Origin: Pseudomonadota bacterium
Lineage (GTDB): Bacteria; Chloroflexota; UBA5177; JAJPKF01
Length of the DNA stretch: 64,000 nucleotides
Direction: 5' to 3'
NCBI GenBank assembly: GCA_021323865.1
Contig: JAJPKF010000006.1
Coordinates: 28,833 to 92,832 of the forward strand
Part shown: positions 18,908 through 28,196 of the stretch, piece by piece
Position numbering within the stretch: position 1 is the first letter of the stretch
How the letters are laid out: the number at the start of each line of letters is the position of its first letter
Program-made: the position numbers and the translations under genes
Notes under the pieces: generated by a model
What the model was told of the DNA's origin: nothing
Databases searched by the model: none
Seen by the model: the letters and a program-made list of their open reading frames with translations, nothing else

Positions 18908-20566
18908 TTACGTCCCGGGCTGCAGACGCCGGTGAAGCTCGAGCAGCTTCACGTCGTCGAACCAAGCGGTACCCTTGCCGGTGAGCACGCACTGAATGTT
19001 CAGCAGCTTGACACCCTGCGGGATGAAGAACGTCCGCGAGAATCTGTGCCAGGATGTGGTGCCCTTGACACGCGGGAACTTGGGCAGGGTGGGCCCCTCC
19101 CAGGGGCTGGCCCGAATCAGTGTTGCCGCGAAGTAAGCGCTGTCACCTCGGTCGGTGCCCAAACCAAAGTCGCAGCCCTTGCACAGCCGGACATCCTTGG
19201 TCATCATCCAACCGGACAGCCGGTACCACCGATAGGGAATCACCCGCACCACCTGTCCCCAGAACAAGGCCGCGTGGGGCGTCTTGCGCTCCCATTCGAT
19301 CCTTCCGCTGCTGAAGCCGCTGTGCGCCACGGTGGAGTCGAAGGCCAGGTTCGCGCGGACGGTGGGAGGAAGCGTTTCGGTCAGAAGATCGTCCATCTGC
19401 CAGCCAAGAACGCCGCCCGTCTCAAAGCCGCCGTTCACGAGATGCTTCGGGGGCGGCGGGAAGGGCGGCACGATAGGCTTGCCGGGAACGTTGGCGATCG
19501 GCTCGGCCTGAGGCACCCCAGGTCCCCAGATGGTGACGCCGTGAGTATTGGCGTTGCCGCTGGCCACCCCGCCGTTGGGCATGGGCCAGCAGCTGTAGGG
19601 CTCGGGGAGATCGTAGTAGCGCCGTCGAATGACTCCCTTGCGGCTCACCTCGAGGCAGCGGTTGTGAAGTGAGTCGTCGACCAGAATGTCTCCGTTGGTC
19701 ATCTGCATCGCGTCGCGGGGCCACAGGATCTTCTCGCCGCCTGTGGCGTTCCGTGTGTTGTTGATGGCCGGATACTGCCACAGTTCCCGAGTGCAGTTAC
19801 GGTTGACGATGACGACTCGCGCATTATCTGAGTCGGAGATGATCGTGTCCCCGTTGGCCAGCCGCTGAGCGTTGTGCTCCCCGAGCAGGTGGTCGGGCTT
19901 GCCGTCGAGGTTGATGAACCGGCTGCACTTCCAGTAGACGTGGCCGTGCCGGTCGATCTCGAAGACCGTGTTGTTCATACGGGATGTGATCAGATAGTGA
20001 CCGTTGGGGATCTCGAGCGCATTGTTAGGGTATTCGAGCCGTGACCCGTCACTCAGGCGCCCGCGACCCAGAAAGCCATGACCGGGGCCGAGATCGTCCG
20101 TATTGAAGACGATCTTGCACTGACGGTTGACCTCGATGACCCGGTTGTTGTTGGTGTCCGTGATCAGGATGTTGCCGCGGGTCGTCGGATAGGCGGAGTG
20201 GACAAAGTCCAGTTGCGGGTTGAAGTATGCCCAGATTGGTTTCCCTTGCGGACTAAACTCCACCACTTTGCTGCCGTACCGATTGAAGGCGCCGGCGTCC
20301 GCCACCAGGAATGACCCGCCCGCCTCTGGCGTCACCTGGGCCGGCGTGTATATGAAGCCAAGCGCCGGCGGGACCGGATGCGGGCAGAAGCCCGCATGGG
20401 GAAGCGCCGGCACCTTGGGACCGACCGCGGGGGCGAATGGTGCCTGCACCGACTGGCCGATACAGCCGGAGAGCGCGAGGCACGCCAGGAATGGGGTGAG
20501 GACTGAGAGCAGTTTCCCTTTGAGGGCGCGGATCAGGGATAGCAGTCCAGTGGTCGGGAGCATCAT
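18908..20566 (-). CDS. lipoprotein with beta-propeller and carbohydrate-binding-like domain
   Basis: About 552 residues from ATG 20566 (a second ATG follows at once; an upstream start at 20602 only adds a poor leader). A lipoprotein signal peptide ends in the lipobox 'LSGC', so it is anchored outside the cell. The central ~330 residues hold repeated propeller blades of the type 'GNILITDTNNNRVIEVNRQC', 'GHYLITSRMNNTVFEIDRHG' and 'GDTIISDSDNARVVIVNRNC', similar to aryl-sulfotransferase/NHL-like propellers. The last ~160 residues ('LVNGGFETGGVLGWQMDD' onward to 'TAWFDDVKLLEL') form a jelly-roll like CBM4/9 carbohydrate-binding modules. Function unknown; the fusion suggests binding of a surface or environmental polymer. 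Confidence 0.75.
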   Translation of the reverse strand: MMLPTTGLLSLIRALKGKLLSVLTPFLACLALSGCIGQSVQAPFAPAVGPKVPALPHAGFCPHPVPPALGFIYTPAQVTPEAGGSFLVADAGAFNRYGSKVVEFSPQGKPIWAYFNPQLDFVHSAYPTTRGNILITDTNNNRVIEVNRQCKIVFNTDDLGPGHGFLGRGRLSDGSRLEYPNNALEIPNGHYLITSRMNNTVFEIDRHGHVYWKCSRFINLDGKPDHLLGEHNAQRLANGDTIISDSDNARVVIVNRNCTRELWQYPAINNTRNATGGEKILWPRDAMQMTNGDILVDDSLHNRCLEVSRKGVIRRRYYDLPEPYSCWPMPNGGVASGNANTHGVTIWGPGVPQAEPIANVPGKPIVPPFPPPPKHLVNGGFETGGVLGWQMDDLLTETLPPTVRANLAFDSTVAHSGFSSGRIEWERKTPHAALFWGQVVRVIPYRWYRLSGWMMTKDVRLCKGCDFGLGTDRGDSAYFAATLIRASPWEGPTLPKFPRVKGTTSWHRFSRTFFIPQGVKLLNIQCVLTGKGTAWFDDVKLLELHRRLQPGT

Positions 20567-20622
20567 CGAAGCATTATCCCAAGCAACGCGCCCTCCATGC
20601 ATCCCGCCTGAGATGGCCGTGG

Positions 20623-20916
20623 CTACTCCGGCTCTCCCTCAAACTGGCGTCGAAGGGCGGCGTCCTGGATCTCATCTAGATCTACGTTCAACGTTCTGAT
20701 GTTTTGGCCCATCGTCTCCACGGGCGCTTCCGGCTGAAGCCGCTGCACCGAGGGATGGTCCGGATGCATCAGCGTGACCCGGCCGCAGCCGCGGCAGAAG
20801 AGCATGGCCACAGGGATGTGCTCGTCGAGCCAGTCGCGAACCGTCGCATCGGCGGCTCGAAGGCCCACGACCCGGTAGCCCTCGTACCGTTGCGAACAGT
20901 GGGGACAGGCGCTCAT
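20623..20916 (-). CDS. zinc-ribbon protein, function unknown
   Basis: A 97-residue soluble protein with two Cys pairs: 'CPHCSQRYEG' at the N-terminus and 'CRGCGRVTLMHPDHP' in the middle. The C-terminus is acidic. The two pairs probably bind one zinc. Its ATG overlaps the stop of a possible 42-residue membrane protein gene upstream (ATGA). Confidence 0.6.
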   Translation of the reverse strand: MSACPHCSQRYEGYRVVGLRAADATVRDWLDEHIPVAMLFCRGCGRVTLMHPDHPSVQRLQPEAPVETMGQNIRTLNVDLDEIQDAALRRQFEGEPE

Positions 20917-21041
20917 TCCTGTCGCGGTCGCCGCCTCACGCGGGCGTGTCCGCTCTGATCATCCCAGGCCTTCAACAAGAGCAGCCCTGCCGTCGCCACG
21001 GCGACGACTCCCACGACAAGCTCCACGGCCGTCACCAGCAT
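20913..21041 (-). CDS. possible 42-residue single-helix membrane protein
   Basis: ATG 21041 opens a 42-codon frame ending in TGA that overlaps the zinc-ribbon gene's ATG by 4 bp. The product starts MLVTAVELVVGVVAVA and has one hydrophobic helix of about 20 residues followed by a basic tail (RVRRRPRQE), a plausible N-out/C-in anchor. The overlap and the topology are the only support; no clear ribosome site is seen. Confidence 0.35.
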   Translation of the reverse strand: MLVTAVELVVGVVAVATAGLLLLKAWDDQSGHARVRRRPRQE

Positions 21042-21134
21042 CGGGTATTCCAGGCGAGTTGGTGCCCCAATATAGCCAACAGAGCCCCACGTCGCGAAGA
21101 GAGCCCTGCCGGCCGAAAGCCGCCCTGCGACGTC

Positions 21135-21497
21135 TTAGTGGGCCAGGACCGCCCGGGCCTTCTTATCTGCCACGCTCTGGCAGCCGACACACAGCGTCGC
21201 GAACGGGAGTGCCTGCAGTCGCCGCGGTGGAATGTCGGCCCCGCAGTCGGCGCACACGCCGTACGAGCCGTTGTCGAGGCGCTCGAGGGCGGACTCGATG
21301 GTCGTGAGCCGCCCGTCCAGTGAATCCGATAGGGCCTGATCCTGTCCCCAGCTCGACGCGGGAACTCCATCTCCGTCAAATTCGATGTCCAAGGCATCAC
21401 GCGCGATGGCAGTCATCCGGTTGAGAACCGCTTCTCGCTCTCGGGTGAGCATCTCGCGCACAGATTCGGCATAGCTATCGACAGTTGCGTCTGTCAT
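21135..21497 (-). CDS. DksA/TraR-family zinc-finger protein
   Basis: A 120-residue protein from ATG 21497, preceded by a GAGGGGAAC ribosome site (the longer frame from 21569 is not supported). An N-terminal coiled coil of ~70 residues ends in 'LERLDNGSYGVCADCG', followed by the four-Cys finger Cys82, Cys85, Cys103 and Cys106 ('LCVGCQ'). This is the DksA/TraR/YocK layout. These proteins bind the secondary channel of RNA polymerase, or in Gram-positives serve unclear stress roles. Separate from any rRNA or ppGpp gene here. Confidence 0.85.
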   Translation of the reverse strand: MTDATVDSYAESVREMLTREREAVLNRMTAIARDALDIEFDGDGVPASSWGQDQALSDSLDGRLTTIESALERLDNGSYGVCADCGADIPPRRLQALPFATLCVGCQSVADKKARAVLAH

Positions 21498-21675
21498 CTT
21501 GTTCCCCTCTGAGATGATTTCGCGTGCTGAGCACGAAATGTGCCAGCGCCGAGTCGATCCTCGACTCAAGCGGGGGTACCGTCCAACAGCAAGTGTATCA
21601 CCCGGCTGGAAGCCGCCGTCCTTCGTCCGGCACCCGGGACAGACAGCGAGCGAGACTTCGTGAGGGAAAGGTGAA

Positions 21676-21751
21676 TGGTGGGCGCGGCAGGACTCGAACC
21701 CGCGACCCTGCGGATGTAAGCCGCATGCTCTACCAGCTGAGCTACGCGCCC
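21676..21751 (-). tRNA. tRNA-Val (anticodon TAC)
   Basis: Read on the reverse strand, 76 nt fold into a full cloverleaf: acceptor GGGCGCG with CGCGCCC, D-arm GCTC...GAGC, anticodon stem TGCGG/CCGCA with loop CTTACAT, a 5-nt variable loop, and T-arm GCGGG-TTCGAGT-CCTGC with one G-U pair. The anticodon at positions 34-36 is TAC, so it reads GUA and probably other GUN codons. The CCA end is encoded (21676-21678). Confidence 0.97.
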
Positions 21752-21795
21752 CTCCCGATTCTGCGGTATGGGCAGGGTCGGGCGGAGGGGATACC

Positions 21796-21801
21796 TATAA
21801 T
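21796..21801 (+). promoter_or_regulatory. -10 box before the DUF1385 gene
   Basis: A perfect TATAAT lies 26 bp before the GTG at 21828, with GGAGG between. The -35 position (21773-21778) is poor. The predicted transcript start leaves a short leader of about 20 nt. Confidence 0.4.
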
Positions 21802-21827
21802 TTGGGGCTCATTGACTGGAGGCGCCC

Positions 21828-22685
21828 GTGGCTACCCACTCTCCCGAACCGCCGGTGTACGGTGGCCGGGCATTGGCTCGAGGTGTGCTGATGGTGGGTC
21901 CGGGCGCCATGGCGGTTTCGGTTCGCGCGGCGGACGGCTCCATTTCCACTGCCGTGGAGCCCTTTCAGCCACCATTTTCGGCCGCCAAGGGCGTGCCGTT
22001 TCTGCGTGGCCTCGCCGCGATGGCCGGCGCCGTCGTGCTGGCCCTGAAATCGGCCCGGATGGAACGGCGGCTCATCACCGACGAGAGCCGGCTCCAGCGT
22101 CTGCTCCTGACTCTCGGTCCGATTGTTTCCGTGAGTCTTCTGGAATCGGTTCTCCGTCAACTTGTGGCGGCCAGGCGGGGCCAGCGCGCGGGGCCTGGAA
22201 TGGGTGTGACCACCGCAATTGCGCCGTTACTCGCCTTCCGGCTCTCGACGGTGGTATCTGCCAACCGGCAGCTGCTGCAGTACCACGCGGCGGAACATAT
22301 GGCCGTGCATGCCGTCGAGGCAGGTCGCGAGCTGACTCCAGAGGGGTCTGCGCCGATGAGCCGCATCCATCCGCGGTGCGGCACCAGCTTCGCCGTCTGG
22401 GTGATCGTGCTCAACATGGCCCTCCAGCGGGCGCTTCGCGGTCACCGGCTGGGTGCCGTTGTCGGTGGGCCACTCAGTCTTTCGCTCGGCTACGAGATTG
22501 CTCAGCTCGGCAACCGCAAGCGTGATGAACCTTGGGCGCGGTACGTCTTCGGGCCCGCTTGGGGCGCCCAGCTCCTAACCACCTCACCCCCGACCGATGA
22601 GCAGCTGGAGGTGGCCTGCTCAGCCCTCAAGGCGGTCATCGACTTCAAGGCCAGCGAGGCCGTTGGCTCCCCGGGGCTCGTCTAA
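21828..22685 (+). CDS. DUF1385 family membrane protein
   Basis: A 285-residue protein starting at GTG behind a GGAGG site. It carries the DUF1385 hallmarks: 'YGGRALARGVLMVGPGAMAVSVR' at the N-terminus, a hydrophobic helix 'LRGLAAMAGAVVLAL', 'LLQYHAAEHMAVHAVEAG' and 'IHPRCGTSFAVWVIV', with further membrane segments at the C-terminus. The His and Cys residues of YHAAEH and HPRCGTS are invariant in the family as I know it and suggest metal binding. In many Firmicutes and Chloroflexota the gene sits next to prfA/rpmE; that is not the case here. Function not established. Confidence 0.85.
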   Translation: MATHSPEPPVYGGRALARGVLMVGPGAMAVSVRAADGSISTAVEPFQPPFSAAKGVPFLRGLAAMAGAVVLALKSARMERRLITDESRLQRLLLTLGPIVSVSLLESVLRQLVAARRGQRAGPGMGVTTAIAPLLAFRLSTVVSANRQLLQYHAAEHMAVHAVEAGRELTPEGSAPMSRIHPRCGTSFAVWVIVLNMALQRALRGHRLGAVVGGPLSLSLGYEIAQLGNRKRDEPWARYVFGPAWGAQLLTTSPPTDEQLEVACSALKAVIDFKASEAVGSPGLV

Positions 22686-23535
22686 GCCACGGCAGCCCGA
22701 CCCATTTCGGGGGCTCACAGCCGGTGTTCAGGTATCCACCGCCCCCAACCCGGGTCCCAAGACGCTATCGGGCACCAACGTCTATCTGGTGGGCTCGCGC
22801 GTTCTGATCGACGCCGGGCCGGACGACGCGCGCTACATTGACGTTCTGGCAGAGTCCATCCTGCGGGGTGGCGGCGCGACTGCTCTTCTGCTGACCCATG
22901 GGCACCCAGACCATGCGGGCGGGGCGGCCGCTCTTGCCGAGCGTCTCGGCGTCCCCGTGTATCTAGCTCCCAATGCGGATCCCTCGGTTCTGGGGTCGCT
23001 TCCGGATGTCCGGGAGCTTGGGGATCGAGACACGTTCGACACGCCATCCGGAGCCGTTCGGGCCGTCGCGACACCGGGTCACGCGCGAGATCACTTCTGT
23101 TTCTGGCTGGAGGCCGAAGGAGTGCTGTTCTGCGGCGATACCGTTCTGGGGGTCGGCACGAGTCTGGTGGCCAGACCGGAAGGCGACATGGCGGCGTACC
23201 TGCAATCGCTCCGGCGAATCCGAGCCCTTCATCCTCGACTCATTGCCCCGGGCCACGGTCCGCCGGTCGGAGACCCATTGGCGAAGATCGACGAATACCT
23301 GGAGCACCGGCGCACGCGTGAACAGGCCCTGATGCAGGCTCTCGAAGGTGGTCCCGTCTCCCTTGACGAGCTGGTGGACAGCGTCTACGGGCCCCAGCCT
23401 TCCGAAATCCGGCGGCTGGCGCTGCTATCCGCCGAGGCGCAGCTGCACAAGTTGATGGACGAGGGCATGGTGACGATGCACAGAGGCGCATATGCACTCA
23501 GCGAAGAGGCGCCACCGGCCGCGGGAGACGCCTAA
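22663..23535 (+). CDS. MBL-fold hydrolase (LACTB2-like)
   Basis: About 290 residues. Metal ligands: 'LTHGHPDHAGGAAAL', 'TPGHARDHFCFWL', 'LFCGDTVLG' and 'APGHGPPV'. After the hydrolase domain a C-terminal winged-helix-like segment ('SLDELVDSVYG', 'AEAQLHKLMDEGMV') follows, the same two-part layout as human LACTB2 and bacterial relatives, some of which cut RNA. The start is uncertain: the frame reaches back to ATG 22597 inside the DUF1385 gene; I prefer TTG 22663 to reduce the overlap. In either case it is translated with the upstream gene. Confidence 0.8.
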   Translation: MAPRGSSKPRQPDPFRGLTAGVQVSTAPNPGPKTLSGTNVYLVGSRVLIDAGPDDARYIDVLAESILRGGGATALLLTHGHPDHAGGAAALAERLGVPVYLAPNADPSVLGSLPDVRELGDRDTFDTPSGAVRAVATPGHARDHFCFWLEAEGVLFCGDTVLGVGTSLVARPEGDMAAYLQSLRRIRALHPRLIAPGHGPPVGDPLAKIDEYLEHRRTREQALMQALEGGPVSLDELVDSVYGPQPSEIRRLALLSAEAQLHKLMDEGMVTMHRGAYALSEEAPPAAGDA

Positions 23536-23659
23536 GAGCGCGTGAAGCGGTTGGGGAGGCCCAGCAATGCGCACGTTTCCGCGGCATCCAGGGGTCCGTC
23601 GCCTTTGCTCCCGACCTAGCGACTTCTGAGCGGTCGGCTCCGGAGCCGCGCGACTGCCA

Positions 23660-24481
23660 TCATCCGGGTACGGGGTCGACGATGATGCCGGACCCTTCGA
23701 CATACCCCGGATCTCCGGGAATGAGGAAGGTTCGCGCACCGTCCTGCTCCCGCCACCGGGGCATCACCGTCCTGACCGGCATCGCTCGGGTGGACGTCCA
23801 GAGCTCGTCGACCGAGGGGAATGCGGCCAGACGCTGGAGATGCCGTTCCGTGGCGAAGACCAGAGGAAAGCTTCCGGCTCGATAACGCTCCAGCGCCTCC
23901 TCGGGCCGTGTCCACAGACTGTCCGTCAGCTCATGGAGATCGGCGTGCACCGGTTCCTCACCCGGACGAAGCCGGACCAGAAAGAAGAAGGTGTCGAAGC
24001 GCTTGTTCAGGATCGGCGGCGTGACCCAGTTCGAGAAGAGCAGCAGACGATCGGCTTCGTAGATCAGATCGTGCTGTTCGGCCAGATCTCGCATGCTGAT
24101 CTCGCCACGGCGCACCCGATCCCGAGCCGCGGAGAGCTTACCGGCCTCGATCCCATGACCGGCAGGTGACCCATCAGATCCGGCCGCTCGCGCCAGAAGC
24201 AAGCCCGCCTCTTCGAACAGCTCCCGAATGGCGGCCAGCCAGATGAGCGGCCATCCGATGCCTGGCGATAGTTCACCGGCATTTGGCTGATCCGGTCGGT
24301 CGAGCCGCTCCTCCGCCACGATGTCTCGCGGGTCTGCCTTGCCGCCTGGAAACACGAAGACGTCGGGCGCGAAGTCGCTCCTAATGTGGCGGCGCGCCAT
24401 GAAGACCTCCAGAACGGCCTCCGCTTGGCGAACGAGGACGACTGAAGCGGCCGGAACCGGCTCCGGCGCCGAGGCCGTCAA
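23660..24481 (-). CDS. Nudix hydrolase with split Nudix box (NUDT19/RP2p-like)
   Basis: 273 residues from TTG 24481, which overlaps the thiolase stop as TTGA. The Nudix box is interrupted: '[10 protein letters not shown]' (Gly46-Gly47) and 'REL.EEAG' (Arg86 to Gly93) are separated by about 25 more residues than usual. An insertion at this site is the hallmark of the NUDT19/RP2p group, whose mammalian members hydrolyse CoA and acyl-CoA to 3',5'-ADP and acyl-phosphopantetheine. Being the last gene of a CoA-thioester degradation operon and coupled to the thiolase, a CoA/acyl-CoA diphosphatase role is a sensible inference. The catalytic set itself is intact. Confidence 0.8.
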   Translation of the reverse strand: MTASAPEPVPAASVVLVRQAEAVLEVFMARRHIRSDFAPDVFVFPGGKADPRDIVAEERLDRPDQPNAGELSPGIGWPLIWLAAIRELFEEAGLLLARAAGSDGSPAGHGIEAGKLSAARDRVRRGEISMRDLAEQHDLIYEADRLLLFSNWVTPPILNKRFDTFFFLVRLRPGEEPVHADLHELTDSLWTRPEEALERYRAGSFPLVFATERHLQRLAAFPSVDELWTSTRAMPVRTVMPRWREQDGARTFLIPGDPGYVEGSGIIVDPVPG

Positions 24482-25686
24482 ACCGCCTCGAAGAGGGCGC
24501 TGATGCCCTGGCCGACACCGATACACATGGTGACCAATCCGCGCCTTGATCCACGCCCCTGCATCTCGTAGAGAAGTGTGGTGACCAGACGGGCCCCGCT
24601 GGCCCCAAGCGGATGGCCGAGGGCGATCGCTCCGCCATTGACGTTGACGGATTCCTGATCGAGTCCGAGGAGCCGGATGCAGGCCAGCGATTGGCTCGCG
24701 AAGGCCTCATTAAGCTCCACCAGATCAATCTCCTCGATTCCCACGGCGCATCGATCCAGGAGCTTCCGGGTTGCCGGGACGGGCCCCAGCCCCATGACGG
24801 ACGGATCAACCCCGGCCGTTGCTGCATCGACGAATCGTCCCAAGGGCTGAAGGCCCAACTCCGAGGCGCGGTCTTCGCTGGTGATGAGAAGCGCCGAGGC
24901 GCCGTCGCTGATCTGCGAGGAGTTGCCGGCGGTCACGGTGCCATCGGCCTGAAAGGCGGGCTTCAGCTTGGCGAGTCGCTCCAGCGAGGTGTCGCGCCGC
25001 GGCCCGTCGTCGGTGTCGACGCGTTCATCACCCTCTCGCGTCCGGACCGGCACGGGGACGATCTCCCTCGAGAACCGGCAGGAATCCTGAGCGGCGACGG
25101 CTCGTTGGTGACTCTGCAGGGCGAACTTGTCTTGATCCTGCCGGCCGATGTCATGCTCACGAGCCACCCGCTCGGCGGTCTCGCCCAGACCGAGAGGCGG
25201 GTAACGCTCCGCAAGTCGTGGGTTGATCATTCTCCATCCGACCGTCGTGTCCTCGGCCACGGGCGGCCGGCGGTCGAAGGCCGTCTCGGGCTTGCGCGTG
25301 ACATATGGCGCTCGGGTCATGCTCTCGGCGCCGCCCGCGATGAACACGTCGCCGGCGCCGACTTGAATCTCCCGGCAGGCCGCCACGATCGCCTGAAGGC
25401 CCGATCCGCAGAGGCGGTTCAGGGTGGCACCGGGGACGGTCTCCGGAAGGCCGGCGAGGAGCGTGGCCATGCGCGCCACGTTGCGGTTGTCCTCTCCCGC
25501 CTGATTGGCGGCCCCGAAGAACACGTCGTCAATGGTTCCCGCGTCAATCCCGGTCCGGTCCACGATGGAGCGAATCACGAGAGCCGCAAGGTCGTCCGGC
25601 CGAACGTCCCTCAGGGCGCCGGCGTACTTCCCAAACGGCGTGCGCACGGCGTCGACGACGACCGCCGGCCTCAGATTGGGGTTCAC
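24478..25686 (-). CDS. paaJ: acetyl-CoA C-acyltransferase (3-oxoadipyl/3-oxo-dehydrosuberyl-CoA thiolase)
   Basis: A 402-residue thiolase with the catalytic Cys in '[15 protein letters not shown]', the conserved His in '[18 protein letters not shown]' and the second Cys in '[14 protein letters not shown]'. Length and motif spacing are those of PcaF/PaaJ-type thiolases ('[24 protein letters not shown]' at the N-terminus is typical). In the phenylacetate pathway PaaJ acts twice, releasing acetyl-CoA from the ring-opened C8 and C6 thioesters. Pathway role comes from the operon; a general beta-oxidation thiolase is the alternative. Confidence 0.88.
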   Translation of the reverse strand: MNPNLRPAVVVDAVRTPFGKYAGALRDVRPDDLAALVIRSIVDRTGIDAGTIDDVFFGAANQAGEDNRNVARMATLLAGLPETVPGATLNRLCGSGLQAIVAACREIQVGAGDVFIAGGAESMTRAPYVTRKPETAFDRRPPVAEDTTVGWRMINPRLAERYPPLGLGETAERVAREHDIGRQDQDKFALQSHQRAVAAQDSCRFSREIVPVPVRTREGDERVDTDDGPRRDTSLERLAKLKPAFQADGTVTAGNSSQISDGASALLITSEDRASELGLQPLGRFVDAATAGVDPSVMGLGPVPATRKLLDRCAVGIEEIDLVELNEAFASQSLACIRLLGLDQESVNVNGGAIALGHPLGASGARLVTTLLYEMQGRGSRRGLVTMCIGVGQGISALFEAV

Positions 25687-25711
25687 GCTGTTCAGCCTCG
25701 GCTGGAGGAGG

Positions 25712-27199
25712 TCACAGCCGCCAGGGGTTCACGGGGCGCGTGGAGGTGTTGATCTGGACGCCCTTGAGCTCGGTGTAGAGCTTGAGCGTCTCGAAGGCCA
25801 GCTCGCGGCCGATGCCGGATTGCTTGTATCCGCCGAACGGCAGGCCGGGGGTCCCCGTCGCCGGCGTATTGACACCAAGCAGTCCTGTCTGCACGCCCTG
25901 AGCGACCCGGTGGGCGCGACCGAGGTTCTGGGTCCAGAGGGTCCCGGCCAGCCCATAGATCGAGTCGTTGGCCAAACGGATCGCCTCCTCCTCGTCGTCA
26001 AACGGGATCATGACCACAACCGGCCCAAAGATCTCCTCCTGAGCAACGCGCATACGGTTGTGGGCATTGGCGAGGGCCGTGGGCAGGAGGAAGTTGCCCG
26101 CCCGCAGGGCATCCTCGTCCGGAGAGCCGCCACCGGTGACGAGTTCGGCGCCCTCCTGCCGTCCAAGGTCGACATAACTCTTGATCGACTCGAGCTGGGC
26201 AGGGGAGATGATGGCGCCCATCTGGGTGGACGGATCGAGTGGATTTCCCACGCGAATCTTCTGGGCCTTCTCGGCGAAGCTGGCGACGAAGCGATCGTAG
26301 ATCGAGCGCTCGATCAGGAGACGCGAACGGGCTTCACACGACTGTCCGGAGTTGTAATAGATGGCGAAGAGGGAGCCGTTGACGGCATCCTCGAAGTTGG
26401 CGTCGGCGAAGACGATGTTGGCCGATTTTCCTCCCAGCTCCAGGGTCACGCGCTTCATACCGTCGGCGGCGATCTTCATGATGGTTCGACCGGTGGCCGT
26501 TTCTCCGGTGAACGCGACCTTGCCGATGCCCGGATGACCGGCCAGATAGGAGCCGACGGAGGCGCCTGGGCCGGTAATCACATTGACCACCCCAGGCGGA
26601 ATCCCGGAATCGAGGGCCAGCTGCGCCAGCAGGAGTGCGGTGACGGGAGTGGCGCTGGCGGGCTTAAGCACCACGGTGTTGCCGGCCGCGATGGCGGGCG
26701 CAATCTTCCACACCGCCATCATCAGCGGATAGTTCCAGGGGATGATCTGCCCGCAAACGCCGATGGGCTCTCGCAGCGTGTAGCTGAAGCTGTGGGATGA
26801 GACCGGGACGGTCTCGCCGGTCAATTTCGTGGCCGCTCCGGCGTAGTACACCAGGACCTCGATGCTGTGCAGAAGCTCCGGCTTGGCGGCGAAGGCGACG
26901 GGCTTGCCACTGTTGATCGCCTCTGCCTCGGCCAAGCTCTCGACCTGCTCTTGGAGCTTCTCGGCGAAGCGGAGCATCAGCGTGGTTCGCTTGGAGGCCG
27001 CCGTGCGCGCCCAGCCCGGAAAGGCCTTGCTTGCCGCCTCCACCGCCCGGTCCACGTCCTCAGGGCCGGATCTGGGGACCGTCGCGTACACCTCATTGGT
27101 CGCTGGGTTGGAGACATCCATCGTCTCGCCGTTGAGGGCGTCGACGCGCTCGCCCCCGATGACCATGGGATAGTGCGCTATGGCTGTTGCCGTGGTCAT
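25712..27199 (-). CDS. aldehyde dehydrogenase
   Basis: A 495-residue NAD(P)-dependent aldehyde dehydrogenase. Catalytic Glu lies in '[14 protein letters not shown]' and Cys in '[17 protein letters not shown]'; the dinucleotide-binding '[11 protein letters not shown]' and the C-terminal '[17 protein letters not shown]' are also present. It could be phenylacetaldehyde dehydrogenase, feeding phenylacetate, or oxidise another aldehyde. It is not PaaZ: it lacks the fused MaoC hydratase domain that PaaZ (~680 residues) uses for ring opening. Same strand as the paa genes, 25 bp before the thiolase. Confidence 0.9.
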   Translation of the reverse strand: MTTATAIAHYPMVIGGERVDALNGETMDVSNPATNEVYATVPRSGPEDVDRAVEAASKAFPGWARTAASKRTTLMLRFAEKLQEQVESLAEAEAINSGKPVAFAAKPELLHSIEVLVYYAGAATKLTGETVPVSSHSFSYTLREPIGVCGQIIPWNYPLMMAVWKIAPAIAAGNTVVLKPASATPVTALLLAQLALDSGIPPGVVNVITGPGASVGSYLAGHPGIGKVAFTGETATGRTIMKIAADGMKRVTLELGGKSANIVFADANFEDAVNGSLFAIYYNSGQSCEARSRLLIERSIYDRFVASFAEKAQKIRVGNPLDPSTQMGAIISPAQLESIKSYVDLGRQEGAELVTGGGSPDEDALRAGNFLLPTALANAHNRMRVAQEEIFGPVVVMIPFDDEEEAIRLANDSIYGLAGTLWTQNLGRAHRVAQGVQTGLLGVNTPATGTPGLPFGGYKQSGIGRELAFETLKLYTELKGVQINTSTRPVNPWRL

Positions 27200-27284
27200 G
27201 ATGCCGCCATCAACTCCCGTTCATGTCGACTGTCGGTTCTTCCCACCAGGGCGCTCTACGACGAGCCCGCGGCGCGCTTAGATC

Positions 27285-28097
27285 CTACTCGCCTCGGAAG
27301 GTGGGCTGCCGCTTATCGAGCCAGGCCTGCAGTCCCTCTTGCGCGTCGGCCGTCCGGAACAGCCGGTTCTGCAGCTCCCGCTCCATGAACAGACCGGATT
27401 CGATCCCCACCTCCACGCCTTCCTTCACCGAAAGCTTGATGAGCCCGCTCGCCCGTGCCGGTCCCGCCGCCAGCTTGCGCGCGTAGTCCATAGTCCGATC
27501 GAGAACCTCCTCGGCCGGATAGAGGTACTCGACGATGCCGTAGTCATAGGCCTCGGACGGGGTCAACAGGCGGCCGCTGATCATCAGGTCGAGGGCTCGC
27601 GAGGGCCCGATCAGGCGGCTGAGGCGCTGAGTGCCGCCGGTACCCGGCAGGACACCAAGGTTGACCTCCGGCAAGCCGATCTGAATGCCGGAGTCGGCCG
27701 CGAAGCGGAGGTCCATGGCCAGGGCGATCTCCAGCCCCCCTCCCACGGTGTGGCCGGTGAGGGCGGCGACAAAGACCTTCGGTGTCCGCTCGATCTTCCG
27801 CAGGGTTTCCTGGGCCTCGAGGCAAAAGCAGGCCTTGTAGTCCGGCGTTGCCGCCTTGAGCATGCTGATCTCGGCCCCGGCCGAGAAGAACTTGGGCACG
27901 TCGCTCTTGACCACCACCGCCTTGATGTCCGTGTCGAGACGGATCTCGTTGACGGCGTCGTTCAGCTGCCGGATGAAGTCATAGTCGTAGGTGTTGGCCT
28001 TGGGCTTGTTGAAGGTCAGGAGCCCGACCCCGCCTTCCTTGTCCAGGCTGATGTGCTGCTGTGCCGACGTGCTGGGAGCAGGCGCTTCGACCGCCAT
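27285..28097 (-). CDS. enoyl-CoA hydratase/isomerase family protein
   Basis: About 270 residues from ATG 28097, preceded by an almost ideal ribosome site (GAGGTGATCC). Crotonase-fold marks: oxyanion-hole segments 'FSAGAEISML' and 'HTVGGGLEIALAMDLRFAA', with 'GLPEVNLGVLPGTGGTQRL' carrying the catalytic-type Glu. By position it could be PaaF or PaaG of the phenylacetate route. The sequence does not separate hydratase from ring isomerase with certainty. Confidence 0.87.
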   Translation of the reverse strand: MAVEAPAPSTSAQQHISLDKEGGVGLLTFNKPKANTYDYDFIRQLNDAVNEIRLDTDIKAVVVKSDVPKFFSAGAEISMLKAATPDYKACFCLEAQETLRKIERTPKVFVAALTGHTVGGGLEIALAMDLRFAADSGIQIGLPEVNLGVLPGTGGTQRLSRLIGPSRALDLMISGRLLTPSEAYDYGIVEYLYPAEEVLDRTMDYARKLAAGPARASGLIKLSVKEGVEVGIESGLFMERELQNRLFRTADAQEGLQAWLDKRQPTFRGE

Positions 28098-28196
28098 GTG
28101 GATCACCTCAGAGGTCTGATCTGTGGGCAGGCTGATACCAGCTTGCGCCTCCTCAGTGTGGCATGACTCTTCAGAGGCCGGGGCGGCTCGCGACGC

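Noticed and set aside
24613..26800. Long forward frames (379 and 431 codons)
   Set aside because: Antisense to the thiolase and aldehyde dehydrogenase; no recognisable fold or ribosome site.
25712..27199. Naming the aldehyde dehydrogenase paaZ
   Set aside because: At 495 residues it lacks the C-terminal MaoC hydratase domain needed for ring opening in PaaZ.
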